Source of the DNA: an uncultured Oscillospiraceae bacterium
Lineage (GTDB): Bacteria > Bacillota > Clostridia > Oscillospirales > Oscillospiraceae
Assembly (NCBI GenBank): GCA_934613505.1
Contig: CAKTTB010000012.1
Span: forward strand, 6,545 to 70,544
Reading direction: 5' to 3'
DNA length: 64,000 nt
The notes under the pieces are model-generated. The model did not search any database, was not told the origin of the DNA, and was given only the letters and a program-made list of their open reading frames with translations. Made by a program: the position numbers and the translations under genes. This document shows positions 28,293 through 35,586 of the stretch, in pieces (the stretch's first letter is position 1; every line of letters starts with the position of its first letter).

Positions 28293-29030
28293 GTGGAAAC
28301 AGGTGTTTTTGAAAAGCCGGTGCTGCTGACGCCGGACTATTGCAGCCGGTCGGCGGCCATGTCGCCGCTGGCGGCGTTTACGATCTTTCAGGGGATCGCG
28401 TCGGAGCATGCCGAACTGATCGGCGTCGGCGGCGCGGCGATGGCAAAGCGGGGCGAGTTCTGGCTGACGGTGCATTCGCGGGTGGATTTTTACGAGCCTG
28501 CGTATCTCATGCAGGAGCTGACGGCGGGCACATGGCCGGAGCGCTGCGCGGGGCGGGATATCCGCTGCTTCCGCGGCTACAGCCTGACGCGCGGGGAAAA
28601 GCTGATCGCGCGCGGCCGGACGCAGTGGGCCATTCTGGGGCCGGAAAAGAAAATTCTCCGGTTTGAACAGTCCGGTTTCCCGGAAGATTATCCCTTTGCC
28701 GATCATCCCGGCCTGACGGACGAACCGACGCGGTTCCACGACGATTTTACGGAAGCGGACCTGTGCTGGACGCATCCGGTGCGCGCGACGGATATCGATA
28801 TGGGGCGGCATGTCAATAATGTCGTCTACATCCGGCTGCTGCTCGACTGCTTCCCGGCGAAGACGCTCGCGGACGGCTCGATCCGGTCGATCGAGGCGCA
28901 TTATGCAAGCCCCTGTCTGGAGGGTGAGACGCTAGGCGTCTACTGCCGCCGCGAGGGCGATCTCTGCCGCATGGCCGTCAAGCACGCGGATGGCAAGCCC
29001 GCCGTTCTGGCGCAGGTGATCTTCCGATAA
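28293..29030 (+). CDS. Acyl-ACP thioesterase
   Basis: Hydrolyses acyl-ACP to free fatty acids. The 245-residue product has two hot-dog domains; the second contains DMGRHVNNVVYIRLLLD, the Asn-His catalytic pattern of FatA/FatB-like bacterial enzymes. The start codon is GTG at 28293, with AAGGAGGC about 11 bases before. A perfect TATAAT at 28260-28265 gives a likely -10, but the -35 is poor. It stands alone between terminators, so its partner pathway is unclear. Confidence 0.88.
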   Translation: METGVFEKPVLLTPDYCSRSAAMSPLAAFTIFQGIASEHAELIGVGGAAMAKRGEFWLTVHSRVDFYEPAYLMQELTAGTWPERCAGRDIRCFRGYSLTRGEKLIARGRTQWAILGPEKKILRFEQSGFPEDYPFADHPGLTDEPTRFHDDFTEADLCWTHPVRATDIDMGRHVNNVVYIRLLLDCFPAKTLADGSIRSIEAHYASPCLEGETLGVYCRREGDLCRMAVKHADGKPAVLAQVIFR

Positions 29031-29038
29031 AGAAAAAG

Positions 29039-29064
29039 GCTCCCCGGACAGCTGTCCGGGGAGC
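29039..29064. terminator. Perfect hairpin terminator between converging genes
   Basis: A 26-base perfect palindrome GCTCCCCGGACA-GC-TGTCCGGGGAGC. On the minus strand it is followed by CTTTTTCTTT, so it mainly serves the small gene at 29070-29291. Confidence 0.85.
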
Positions 29065-29069
29065 GTTGC

Positions 29070-29291
29070 TTATGTGGTAAACGTATAGCGGATCATGCGG
29101 CCCTTGCCGTCGCCGGTCGTGATGACTGTGTCGCCGGAAGCGTTTTTGCCGGAATCCAGAATGGGGTAATGCCCCTGCGTGAGGACATAGGCCTCGGGGC
29201 TTTCGGCCTCGATTTCCTTAAATTCCTTATTCGCGTGCGCCTCGCCCCCGCAGGGGTTGATGGTTTCAATGAGAACTTCGTATTCGTGCAT
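29070..29291 (-). CDS. Small conserved-looking hypothetical protein
   Basis: A 73-residue protein starting MHEYEVLIETINPCGGEAHANKEFKEIE and ending GRMIRYTFTT. It looks like one small alpha/beta domain; there is no signal or membrane segment. I do not recognise the family. The start at 29291 has the ribosome site AAAGGAG seven bases before, and a strong terminator follows, so it looks like a real monocistronic gene. The 259 bases before it show no other gene. Confidence 0.65.
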   Translation of the reverse strand: MHEYEVLIETINPCGGEAHANKEFKEIEAESPEAYVLTQGHYPILDSGKNASGDTVITTGDGKGRMIRYTFTT

Positions 29292-29509
29292 GAAAATCAC
29301 TCCTTTCTGCGGATAGTTTACCACACCTGTGCGAATGCATGCAAATAGGCAGACTGTACAAACTTTCGCAGGGATGGGCATTTTAAGGAACGAGCGACGG
29401 CAAGAAAAAGAATATCCGCAGAGCAAAAGACACATTTGATGGATTTCACACGCGGTACAGAAGAGAAGTTGCACACAAAGTTACACACATGAAAGGGCAA
29501 AGCGCAAAA

Positions 29510-29541
29510 AAGCAGGAGAGAAACTGCGTTCTCTCCTGCTT
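29510..29541 (-). terminator. Terminator after rubredoxin
   Basis: A perfect 13-bp stem (AAGCAGGAGAGAA / TTCTCTCCTGCTT) followed on the minus strand by a run of T, immediately after the rubredoxin stop. Confidence 0.88.
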
Positions 29542-29550
29542 CAAAAAGGC

Positions 29551-29709
29551 TTATTCTTCCGGGCTGAACTGGTCTTTGCCAACGCCGCAGAGCGGGCAGA
29601 CCCAGTCTTCGGGGACTTCTTCCCACGGGGTGCCGGGGGCGACGCCGTTGTCGGGATCGCCGAGCTCGGGGTCATAGACATAGCCGCAGATATCGCAGAC
29701 ATATTTCAT
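29551..29709 (-). CDS. Rubredoxin
   Basis: A 52-residue rubredoxin read directly from the minus strand: [17 protein letters not shown], then a second iron-binding pair in [13 protein letters not shown]. The two CxxC pairs bind one iron. Rubredoxin passes electrons to rubrerythrin-type peroxide reductases; the reverse rubrerythrin gene is two genes upstream in the same direction. It is the last gene of the perR operon, before a terminator. Confidence 0.95.
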   Translation of the reverse strand: MKYVCDICGYVYDPELGDPDNGVAPGTPWEEVPEDWVCPLCGVGKDQFSPEE

Positions 29710-29729
29710 GTTCAAATTCTCCTTTATTC

Positions 29730-29933
29730 TCAGCCGCTGAGCCGCTCGGAGAGGACTGCCATGATCTTATCGTGGCAGCCGCCGCAGCCGGTCGAGCAGC
29801 TGGTCAGCTTCTGCACCTCGGCAAACTCCTTTTCCACGTCGGAGAAGTGCGCGCTCCTCTGTAGCGCGTTGTCAATGTCCGCCAAGGTCACATGCTTGCA
29901 GTTGCAGATCACGGTGTTTTCCGTGTATTCCAT
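29730..29933 (-). CDS. BFD-like [2Fe-2S]-binding protein
   Basis: A 67-residue protein with CNCKHV near the N-terminus and CSTGCGGC further on, the CxC...CxxxxC-type spacing of bacterioferritin-associated ferredoxin domains, which bind a [2Fe-2S] cluster. It starts one base after the rubrerythrin stop and lies before rubredoxin, so it is probably an electron carrier in peroxide detoxification or iron release. The start at 29933 gives the family's usual short length. Confidence 0.85.
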   Translation of the reverse strand: MEYTENTVICNCKHVTLADIDNALQRSAHFSDVEKEFAEVQKLTSCSTGCGGCHDKIMAVLSERLSG

Positions 29934-29934
29934 C

Positions 29935-30522
29935 TTACTTGAAGTAGCGCTCCAGCAGACCCTTGAGCGCGCGGCCGTGTCTGGCTTCGTCCTTGGCCAT
30001 TTCATGCACAGTGTCGTGGATGGCGTCGAGGTTGTTCTTCTTGGCGCATTTGGCCAGATCGAACTTGCCCTGGGTCGCGCCGAACTCGCAGTCGACACGC
30101 CACTTGAGATTGTCCTTCGTGGTGGACTTCATGTTCGGCTCGAGGTCTTCGCCCAGCATCTCGGCAAACTTGGCGGCGTGTTCGGCCTCTTCATAGGCGG
30201 CCTTTTCCCAGTACAGACCGACCTCGGGATAGCCCTCGCGGTGGGCGATGCGGGCCATGCACAGGTACATGCCGACCTCGGAGCATTCGCCGCTAAAATT
30301 GGCCTTCAGCTGGTCGAAGATGTACTTCTTGTCCTCGTCGGAGATGTCGGGGTTATTCTTGACGGTCTTGGCGTAGATGCCGTACTCATGCTCGGCAGCC
30401 AGGGTCAGCTCACCCTTGACTTCCTCAAACATATTGCTCTTGGCATGACAGACGGGGCATTCTGCCGGGGCAGCGTCGCCTTCGTAGATGTAACCGCAAA
30501 CCTTGCAAACGAACTTCTTCAT
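29935..30522 (-). CDS. Reverse rubrerythrin (N-terminal rubredoxin domain)
   Basis: A peroxide reductase of anaerobes. In this 195-residue protein the rubredoxin-like domain (VCKVCGY and ECPVCHA, residues 1-35) comes before the ferritin-like diiron domain, which shows EEAEHA and DEARHG ExxH motifs. That is the reverse of classical rubrerythrin and matches the reverse rubrerythrins of Clostridium, which reduce hydrogen peroxide and oxygen. It lies just downstream of a PerR-type repressor and ahead of the BFD protein and rubredoxin. Confidence 0.93.
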   Translation of the reverse strand: MKKFVCKVCGYIYEGDAAPAECPVCHAKSNMFEEVKGELTLAAEHEYGIYAKTVKNNPDISDEDKKYIFDQLKANFSGECSEVGMYLCMARIAHREGYPEVGLYWEKAAYEEAEHAAKFAEMLGEDLEPNMKSTTKDNLKWRVDCEFGATQGKFDLAKCAKKNNLDAIHDTVHEMAKDEARHGRALKGLLERYFK

Positions 30523-30586
30523 AGTTAATTTCCTCCGTAATTTGTAGTATTGTAAGTTATTTTTGTGTTGAAATATTGAAAACGCG

Positions 30587-30985
30587 TTATGCGTGTTTTC
30601 CGCGGCAGGCCGCGCACTCGCCGGAGACGACCAGATGATAGCTGTCCGCGTGAGCGCCGGTCAAAGTTTCCAGATCGTCCAGCGAGGCATCCGGCAGGCA
30701 GAGCCAGTCGAGATCGCTGACCGCACCGCATTGCTTGCAGACAAAGTGGGCGTGTGGGTCGGTGCGGAAATCGAAATGCTCAAGCCCTTCAAAGACGCCG
30801 ACGGAATCAATCGTACCCTCGGCCTTGAACATGGCGAGATTGCGATAGACGGTGGCCAGCGACAGATCCGGAATGGTGGGTTTCAGCTGGGTGTAGATCC
30901 ACTCCGCGGTCGGATGGCTGGTCGTGCAGCGCAGACATTCCAGGATCGCGTCGCGTTTTCGACTGTGCTTTCTGACTGCGGGCAT
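30587..30985 (-). CDS. perR: Fur family peroxide-responsive regulator (PerR-like)
   Basis: A 132-residue Fur-family repressor: winged helix ([25 protein letters not shown]), metal site [12 protein letters not shown], and two zinc-binding cysteine pairs (CKQC, CAAC). The gene context (rubrerythrin, rubredoxin) points to PerR, not Fur, but a sequence alone cannot exclude Fur. It is the first gene of its operon with a strong promoter overlapped by two Fur-like inverted repeats, so autoregulation is likely. Confidence 0.88.
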   Translation of the reverse strand: MPAVRKHSRKRDAILECLRCTTSHPTAEWIYTQLKPTIPDLSLATVYRNLAMFKAEGTIDSVGVFEGLEHFDFRTDPHAHFVCKQCGAVSDLDWLCLPDASLDDLETLTGAHADSYHLVVSGECAACRGKHA

Positions 30986-31005
30986 TGGGAACCTCCTGTA
31001 AAATC

Positions 31006-31090
31006 AATATCAATAATAATTATCATTTACAAGCACAGTATAGCGCGCCTGTCCGCGTTTGTCAAGCCCTTTTTTGAAAATGATTCTCAA
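31006..31090 (-). promoter_or_regulatory. perR promoter with two Fur/PerR-like boxes
   Basis: On the minus strand TTGACA (31060-31065) and TATACT (31037-31042) are 17 bases apart. A palindromic box TTGAAAATGATTCTCAA lies at 31074-31090, just upstream of the -35, and an AT-rich GATAATTATTATTGAT-type inverted repeat lies at 31006-31028, just downstream of the -10. Both resemble Fur-family operators. This layout could both repress and block the promoter. Confidence 0.82.
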
Positions 31091-31095
31091 TATTT

Positions 31096-32115
31096 TTATT
31101 CTGCCTCGCCGCGGATCTCCATGATCAGCGCGTCGGCAAGGATCCGGGCGGAGCGCAGCGCCTCGGCCAGCGTGTTGCCGGTCGAGCCGATCTCGATGAG
31201 CAGGGAACCGGGCGTCTCATGCTGGTTGAACCGCTCGGTGCGCAGATCGAGACTGCGGCACAATCCGGGCGCGGCACGGTTCAGAAGCGCCTGCAGTTTC
31301 AGTGCGTTCGCGAGATTTTCCTGCCAGTCCGGATGGGAGAGCCCGCCTTCGTCTGTGCCGACGACGAGCATCAGCTCGGCACAGGCCTCGCCGCCGACGT
31401 CGGCGGTCAGAGCGACGGGATTGCCGTCCGCGTCCTCGGCGGCGTCGCGGTGAATGTCCAGCACCATCTGGATGGTGGGATATTCGGCAAGATAGCCCTC
31501 GATGGTCTGCCGCATGCGCTCATACGCACCGTTATAATTGGGATAGTCGTTCGCCGCAGTGTCGTGCAGGACGCAGATACCGGCATCCGTCAGGATCGAC
31601 GCCAGCTCCTCGCCGACGCGGATGACGGAATAGCGGCTGTCCTGCGTGCGCAGCTCGTCCGATTCCGGGTATTCGAACCCGGCCTCCATGGTATACGCTT
31701 CGCTGGAATGCGTATGGACGATCAGGACGGTCGGCCCGTCCTGATCAAAATCGAGCGCCGAAGGCCGCAGCAGAAGCGCCTGCTTGTCCGGCGTATAGCT
31801 GCACGCGCCGGCAAGCTCGATGGCGTCGGCTTCTTCGGCGGTGAAGACCGGCGGAGAATAAACGGGCATATCCGGCGCTTCCTCCGGAACCGGTTCCGGT
31901 TCTTCCGGGAGGATCTCCGGCTCCGGCTGCGTGACGGTTGGCGTGAGTTCTTCCGGCGCGGCGGCCAGAATTTCCAGAAGGAAAACGTCCGGCTCCTGCA
32001 CAGCCGCATCCGTCGGCGCGGCATCCACCGCGCCGACGGCCAGGATCAGCCGCACAGCCGCGGCAAAAACGATCAGGCCGATGCAGAACCGACTCTCAAA
32101 GCTGTCATTTCTCAT
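31096..32115 (-). CDS. spoIIP: Stage II sporulation protein P (SpoIIP)
   Basis: SpoIIP is a membrane-anchored cell-wall amidase/endopeptidase that drives engulfment in sporulation. The 339-residue product has an N-terminal membrane helix (IGLIVFAAAVRLILAV), a Pro/Glu-rich linker, then the catalytic domain with VLIVHTHSSEAYT, VLDIHRDA and HETPGSLLIEIGSTGN, which are SpoIIP motifs. The ATG at 32115 is preferred; an ATG at 32130 gives five more residues. It is transcribed away from the MinD-like gene. Confidence 0.93.
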   Translation of the reverse strand: MRNDSFESRFCIGLIVFAAAVRLILAVGAVDAAPTDAAVQEPDVFLLEILAAAPEELTPTVTQPEPEILPEEPEPVPEEAPDMPVYSPPVFTAEEADAIELAGACSYTPDKQALLLRPSALDFDQDGPTVLIVHTHSSEAYTMEAGFEYPESDELRTQDSRYSVIRVGEELASILTDAGICVLHDTAANDYPNYNGAYERMRQTIEGYLAEYPTIQMVLDIHRDAAEDADGNPVALTADVGGEACAELMLVVGTDEGGLSHPDWQENLANALKLQALLNRAAPGLCRSLDLRTERFNQHETPGSLLIEIGSTGNTLAEALRSARILADALIMEIRGEAE

Positions 32116-32214
32116 GTGATTCGCCCCCATATATCGTATGCGCGGGTGCGGACTGGCAGAACCTGTTTTTTGGACGGAAACGGAAAGAAACTGCGCCAAA
32201 TGGCGACTTACCCA

Positions 32215-32243
32215 TTGAATTTCAGGAAAAAGTCGTTTATAAT
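32215..32243 (+). promoter_or_regulatory. Promoter of the MinD-like gene
   Basis: TTGAAT (32215-32220) and a perfect TATAAT (32238-32243) are 17 bases apart, with the gene starting 35 bases later. Confidence 0.85.
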
Positions 32244-32277
32244 ATCAAACGATATCAGCATGCGGGAGGGACGGCAA

Positions 32278-33024
32278 ATGGCACAGGTTCTGGCGGTCAT
32301 CTCCGGCAAGGGCGGCACGGGCAAAACCTCGCTGTGCGCCGGTATCGCATCCTGTCTGGCGATGGAAGGGCAGAAGGTCCTCTGCATCGATCTGGACGTC
32401 GGCCTGCGCAATCTGGATATCGCGCTCGGCATGTCCGATACGGCGGTTCTGCCGTTTACGGCTGTGATGCGCGGGGAATACTCCCTGCAGCAGGCTACGG
32501 CGCACCCGACGATCCGGGATCTCTGGATGCTGACAGCGCCGGTGACCGAGGATCCGGAGACGATCGACATCGGGGCCTTCGGAGGGCTTCTGGAGGCTGC
32601 GCGCGAGCGCTATGACTGGATTCTGCTTGACGCGCCCGCGGGCGTCGGGACGCTGTTCCGGATGGCCGTGCGGTTTGCGGATGAGGCGGTCCTTGTGGCG
32701 CTGGCAGATCCTGCTTCGCAGCGGGATGCGGCGCGGGCGGCAGAGCTTCTATTGCAGGAGCGTGAGATCCCGGCCCGGCTGATCGTCAACCGCACCGTTC
32801 CGCGCCTGTTTGCGCGGATGCACGCGACGATCGATGACGTGATGGACGGCGTCGGCCTGCCGCTTGTCGGCGTGGTGCCGGACGACGCGTCGGTGACGCT
32901 GGCCGCGGCGGAGGGCAAGCCCCTCGTGCAGTACACGTATCACGGCGCGGCGCTGGCGTGCCTCAATATCGCGCGGCGGCTGTGCGGACAGCGCGTGCCG
33001 CTGATGAAACTAGAAAGACGCTAA
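32278..33024 (+). CDS. MinD-like deviant-Walker ATPase
   Basis: A 248-residue ParA/MinD-superfamily ATPase with the deviant Walker A SGKGGTGKTS near the start, the LCIDLDVGLRNLDIALG motif of MinD/FlhG proteins and WILLDAPAGVG. The C-terminal RRLCGQRVPLMKLERR could be an amphipathic membrane-targeting helix as in MinD. No MinC or MinE is nearby. The start at 32278 has GGGAGGG seven bases upstream. It is followed 23 bases later by an MGS-like gene with a ribosome site, so the two are likely cotranscribed. Confidence 0.88.
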   Translation: MAQVLAVISGKGGTGKTSLCAGIASCLAMEGQKVLCIDLDVGLRNLDIALGMSDTAVLPFTAVMRGEYSLQQATAHPTIRDLWMLTAPVTEDPETIDIGAFGGLLEAARERYDWILLDAPAGVGTLFRMAVRFADEAVLVALADPASQRDAARAAELLLQEREIPARLIVNRTVPRLFARMHATIDDVMDGVGLPLVGVVPDDASVTLAAAEGKPLVQYTYHGAALACLNIARRLCGQRVPLMKLERR

Positions 33025-33047
33025 CGGTACATAAAGGAGCTGAGACA

Positions 33048-33464
33048 ATGAATATCACCCTTATGGCACACGATAAAAAGAAAGAACTGATGGTGCAGTT
33101 CTGCACGGCGTATAAAAGCATTCTGGCTAAGCATTCCCTGTCCGCCACGGCGGCGACGGGCCGGCTGGTCTCAGAGGCGACGGGGCTGCCGGTTGCGCTG
33201 TTCCTGTCGAAAAATCAGGGCGGCCACCAGCAGATCGACGCACGCATTGCGTATAACGAAATTGACCTTGTCCTGATGTTCTCCGATCCGAACGACACCG
33301 ACCCGTGGGAGGATCAGCGCATCATGCGCACGCTCCGCCTGTGCGATACGTACAATGTCCCCTGCGCGACCAATCTGGCCACGGCCGAAATGCTGATCCT
33401 CGGACTGCAGCGCGGCGATCTGGATTGGCGCATCATGATGAAAAACAAGAAATCGATCCGATAA
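33048..33464 (+). CDS. Methylglyoxal-synthase-like protein with altered active site
   Basis: Clear homologue of methylglyoxal synthase over its 138 residues (NITLMAHDKKKELM at the start, TNLATAEMLI near the end). Against E. coli MgsA as I know it, the catalytic base Asp71 in GGDQQ is His60 here (GGHQQ), His98 is Trp87 and Asp101 is Gln90, while Asp91 survives as Asp80 and part of the phosphate-binding TGTTG loop is TAATG. Methylglyoxal production therefore looks doubtful; a ligand-binding or regulatory MGS domain is an alternative. It follows the MinD-like gene with AAAGGAG before its ATG. Confidence 0.85.
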   Translation: MNITLMAHDKKKELMVQFCTAYKSILAKHSLSATAATGRLVSEATGLPVALFLSKNQGGHQQIDARIAYNEIDLVLMFSDPNDTDPWEDQRIMRTLRLCDTYNVPCATNLATAEMLILGLQRGDLDWRIMMKNKKSIR

Positions 33465-33471
33465 ACTGCGA

Positions 33472-33724
33472 CGACGCGGAAGCAGTACCGGGAGTTCTGA
33501 GCTGCCCAGAGAGAAAGCCGCTTTGCTGAAAGGCTTTTGCAGCCGCTCCGGGAAGGACGTCCGCCGAGCAGGCGTATAAGGTGCATCGCACCGAAATCGC
33601 CGGGCCGCGCAGCCCGCTTTTCTGCGCAAGCGAGGGAAATTCCAAGGGAATTTCCGAATTTGGGTGGCACCACGAAGCATGAACTGCTCTCGTCCCAAAA
33701 CACGGGACGGGAGTATCTTTTTGT
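33472..33724 (+). promoter_or_regulatory. T-box riboswitch leader with terminator
   Basis: The T-box sequence GGGTGGCACCACG is at 33662-33674, followed by an intrinsic terminator (CTCTCGTCCC / GGGACGGGAG, 33687-33713, then TATCTTTTT). Upstream GC-rich helices and AGAGAG (33512-33517) fit a stem I region. T-box leaders sense uncharged tRNA and control synthetase or amino acid genes. The UGGC in the bulge predicts a tRNA whose discriminator base is G, which suits tRNA-Asp better than tRNA-His. The codon specifier could not be assigned. hisS-aspS lie 480 bases downstream. Confidence 0.88.
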
Positions 33725-33752
33725 ACAAGGGGCGCTCTCTGAAAGCCTACCC

Positions 33753-33877
33753 CCTTGCCTCTCCCTTTGGGAGAGGTGGCCGAGCGAAGCGAGGACGGAG
33801 AGGGTACACGCTGAACGTGACTGCCAAGGCCCTCTCAGTCGCCTGCGGCGACAGCTCTCCCAGAGGGAGAGCCAAGG
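33753..33877 (+). repeat. Palindromic repeat element, copy B
   Basis: Begins with the hairpin CCTCTCCC-TTT-GGGAGAGG, then GTGGC, CGAGCGAAGCGAGGACGGAGAGGG, a spacer of about 30 bases, and CCCTCTCAGTC, the hairpin GCCTGCGGC, and CTCTCCC-AGA-GGGAGAG. The outer ends CCTTGCCTCTCCC and GGGAGAGCCAAGG are near-perfect inverted repeats. It closely matches copy C (55921) and has the same layout as copy A. It sits between the T-box terminator and hisS. Confidence 0.88.
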
Positions 33878-34148
33878 GCCTATGCGAATACGTACTATCC
33901 AGCAAGTTTTGATGGCATCTTCTATTGACTGCACTGATTCAAAGGCAACAGCTAACAAATTCGATGCTATCCTAACGGGCGGCGCGTACCAAAGTGCCCG
34001 TAAGGTGACTTGGTGCGAATGAAAAAGCTGTCCAATCAGGTTCTTGACTGAACTGCACTGCAGCATGCACCCCGTACCCCACGCACTCTTTTCTCCCCAA
34101 TCTTTTCTCTTGCGAGAGAAAAGATTGGGCCGTCGGAGACATAACAAG
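33878..34148. repeat. AT-richer inserted segment with perfect 15-bp hairpin
   Basis: This stretch between repeat B and the hisS promoter is visibly less GC-rich than the neighbours and holds no convincing gene. At 34096-34129 there is a perfect 15-bp inverted repeat (CCCAATCTTTTCTCT and its complement) round a TGCG loop, without a T run after it. It could be a second mobile repeat or an RNA hairpin. Short open frames on the minus strand here look accidental. Confidence 0.5.
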
Positions 34149-34177
34149 CTTACAAATCAGCAATCGCTATATATAAT
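34149..34177 (+). promoter_or_regulatory. Probable hisS promoter
   Basis: A perfect TATAAT (34172-34177) with CTTACA (34149-34154, 4 of 6) 17 bases upstream. It lies downstream of both the T-box and the repeats, so hisS may be transcribed without the T-box. Confidence 0.6.
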
Positions 34178-34204
34178 AAGAAACAAAACAGAGAGGAAAA
34201 CACC

Positions 34205-35557
34205 ATGGCACAAATCAAACCGCATACGCTCTCCGGGTTTATGGAGCTGCTGCCGCAGCCGCAGCTGCAGATGGAGGCCATTATGGAGGTCCTGCGCAGG
34301 ACCTACAGTCTCTATGGCTTCACACCGCTCGATACCCCGGCCATCGAAGCCGCCGACGTCCTTCTGGCCAAGGGCGGCGGCGAGACCGAAAAGCAGATCT
34401 ACCGCTTCCAGAAGGGCGACAGCGATCTTGCCCTGCGCTTCGATCTGACGGTCCCGCTGGCAAAATACGTCGCTCTGCACTACGGCGAGCTGTCGTTCCC
34501 GTTCCGCCGCTACCAGATCGGCAAGGTCTACCGTGGCGAGCGTGCCCAGCGCGGCCGCTTCCGCGAGTTCTATCAGGCCGATATCGACATCATCGGCGAC
34601 GGCAAGCTCTCCATCACGAACGAGGCTGAGATCCCGTCCATCATCTACAAGACGTTCTCCACGCTCGGCCTGCGCCGGTTCCAGATCCGCGTGAATAACC
34701 GCAAGATCCTCAACGGCTTCTACGCCATGCTGGGGCTGAGCGAAAAGTCCGGCGATATCATGCGCACTGTCGATAAGCTCGACAAGATCGGCGCGGAGAA
34801 GGTCCGTACGCTGCTGGTCGATGAGTGCGGCGTGGACGAGGGCAAGGCGGATGAAATTCTGAAATTTATCGCCATCCGCGGCACGAACGACGAAGTCCTG
34901 ACGGCGCTCGCGCAGTATCGCGGCAAAAAAGAGACCTTCGACGCCGGTCTGGACGAGCTGTCCGCCGTCGCGAAGCTCCTTGGCGCGTTCGGCGTGCCGG
35001 AGGAGAATTTCGCCGTCGACCTGACGATCGCCCGCGGACTTGACTATTACACCGGCACCGTCTATGAGACGACGCTGCTCGACCATCCGGAGATCGGCTC
35101 CGTCTGCTCCGGCGGCCGGTATGACAATCTGGCCGAGTATTATACCGACCGGCCGCTGCCCGGCGTGGGCATTTCCATCGGTCTGACGCGCCTGTTCTAC
35201 GTGCTGAGCGAGCAGGGGATGCTGAACGAAGCCCGCGCCGATGCGCCCGCCGACGTGATGATCGTGCCGATGACGGACGATCTGGAGCCGTCGGTCCGGC
35301 TGGCGACCAGCCTGCGCGGACAGGGCATCCGCGTGCAGCTGTATACCGAGCAGAAGAAGTTCAAGGCTAAGATCCAGTATGCAGACAAGCTGCATATCCC
35401 GTATGTCATCTTCCTCGGCGAGGATGAGGTGAACGCCGGGACGGTCTCGCTCAAGGATCTGCGCTCCGGCGAACAGATCACGGCTCCGGCGGAGGACGCC
35501 GCAGGCCGCATTCTGGCTGATATGGAGATCCGCAATCAAGGAACCATTCTGAAATAA
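34205..35557 (+). CDS. hisS: Histidyl-tRNA synthetase
   Basis: Charges tRNA-His. The 450-residue class II synthetase has the motif 2 region RRYQIGKVYRGERAQRGRFREFYQ, the histidine-specific ARGLDYYTGTVYE, SGGRYDNL, and a C-terminal anticodon-binding domain. The ATG at 34205 follows AGAGAGGAAAA. It is followed 29 bases later by aspS, giving the hisS-aspS pair that in Bacillus is under T-box control. Confidence 0.95.
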   Translation: MAQIKPHTLSGFMELLPQPQLQMEAIMEVLRRTYSLYGFTPLDTPAIEAADVLLAKGGGETEKQIYRFQKGDSDLALRFDLTVPLAKYVALHYGELSFPFRRYQIGKVYRGERAQRGRFREFYQADIDIIGDGKLSITNEAEIPSIIYKTFSTLGLRRFQIRVNNRKILNGFYAMLGLSEKSGDIMRTVDKLDKIGAEKVRTLLVDECGVDEGKADEILKFIAIRGTNDEVLTALAQYRGKKETFDAGLDELSAVAKLLGAFGVPEENFAVDLTIARGLDYYTGTVYETTLLDHPEIGSVCSGGRYDNLAEYYTDRPLPGVGISIGLTRLFYVLSEQGMLNEARADAPADVMIVPMTDDLEPSVRLATSLRGQGIRVQLYTEQKKFKAKIQYADKLHIPYVIFLGEDEVNAGTVSLKDLRSGEQITAPAEDAAGRILADMEIRNQGTILK

Positions 35558-35586
35558 CTTTGTGCAACAGAAAGAAGGATAACAAG

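Noticed and set aside
33314-34163. Minus-strand open frames across the T-box and the AT-richer segment before hisS
   Set aside because: They overlap the T-box, the repeat and the mgsA-like gene in the wrong frame and show no domain or ribosome site.
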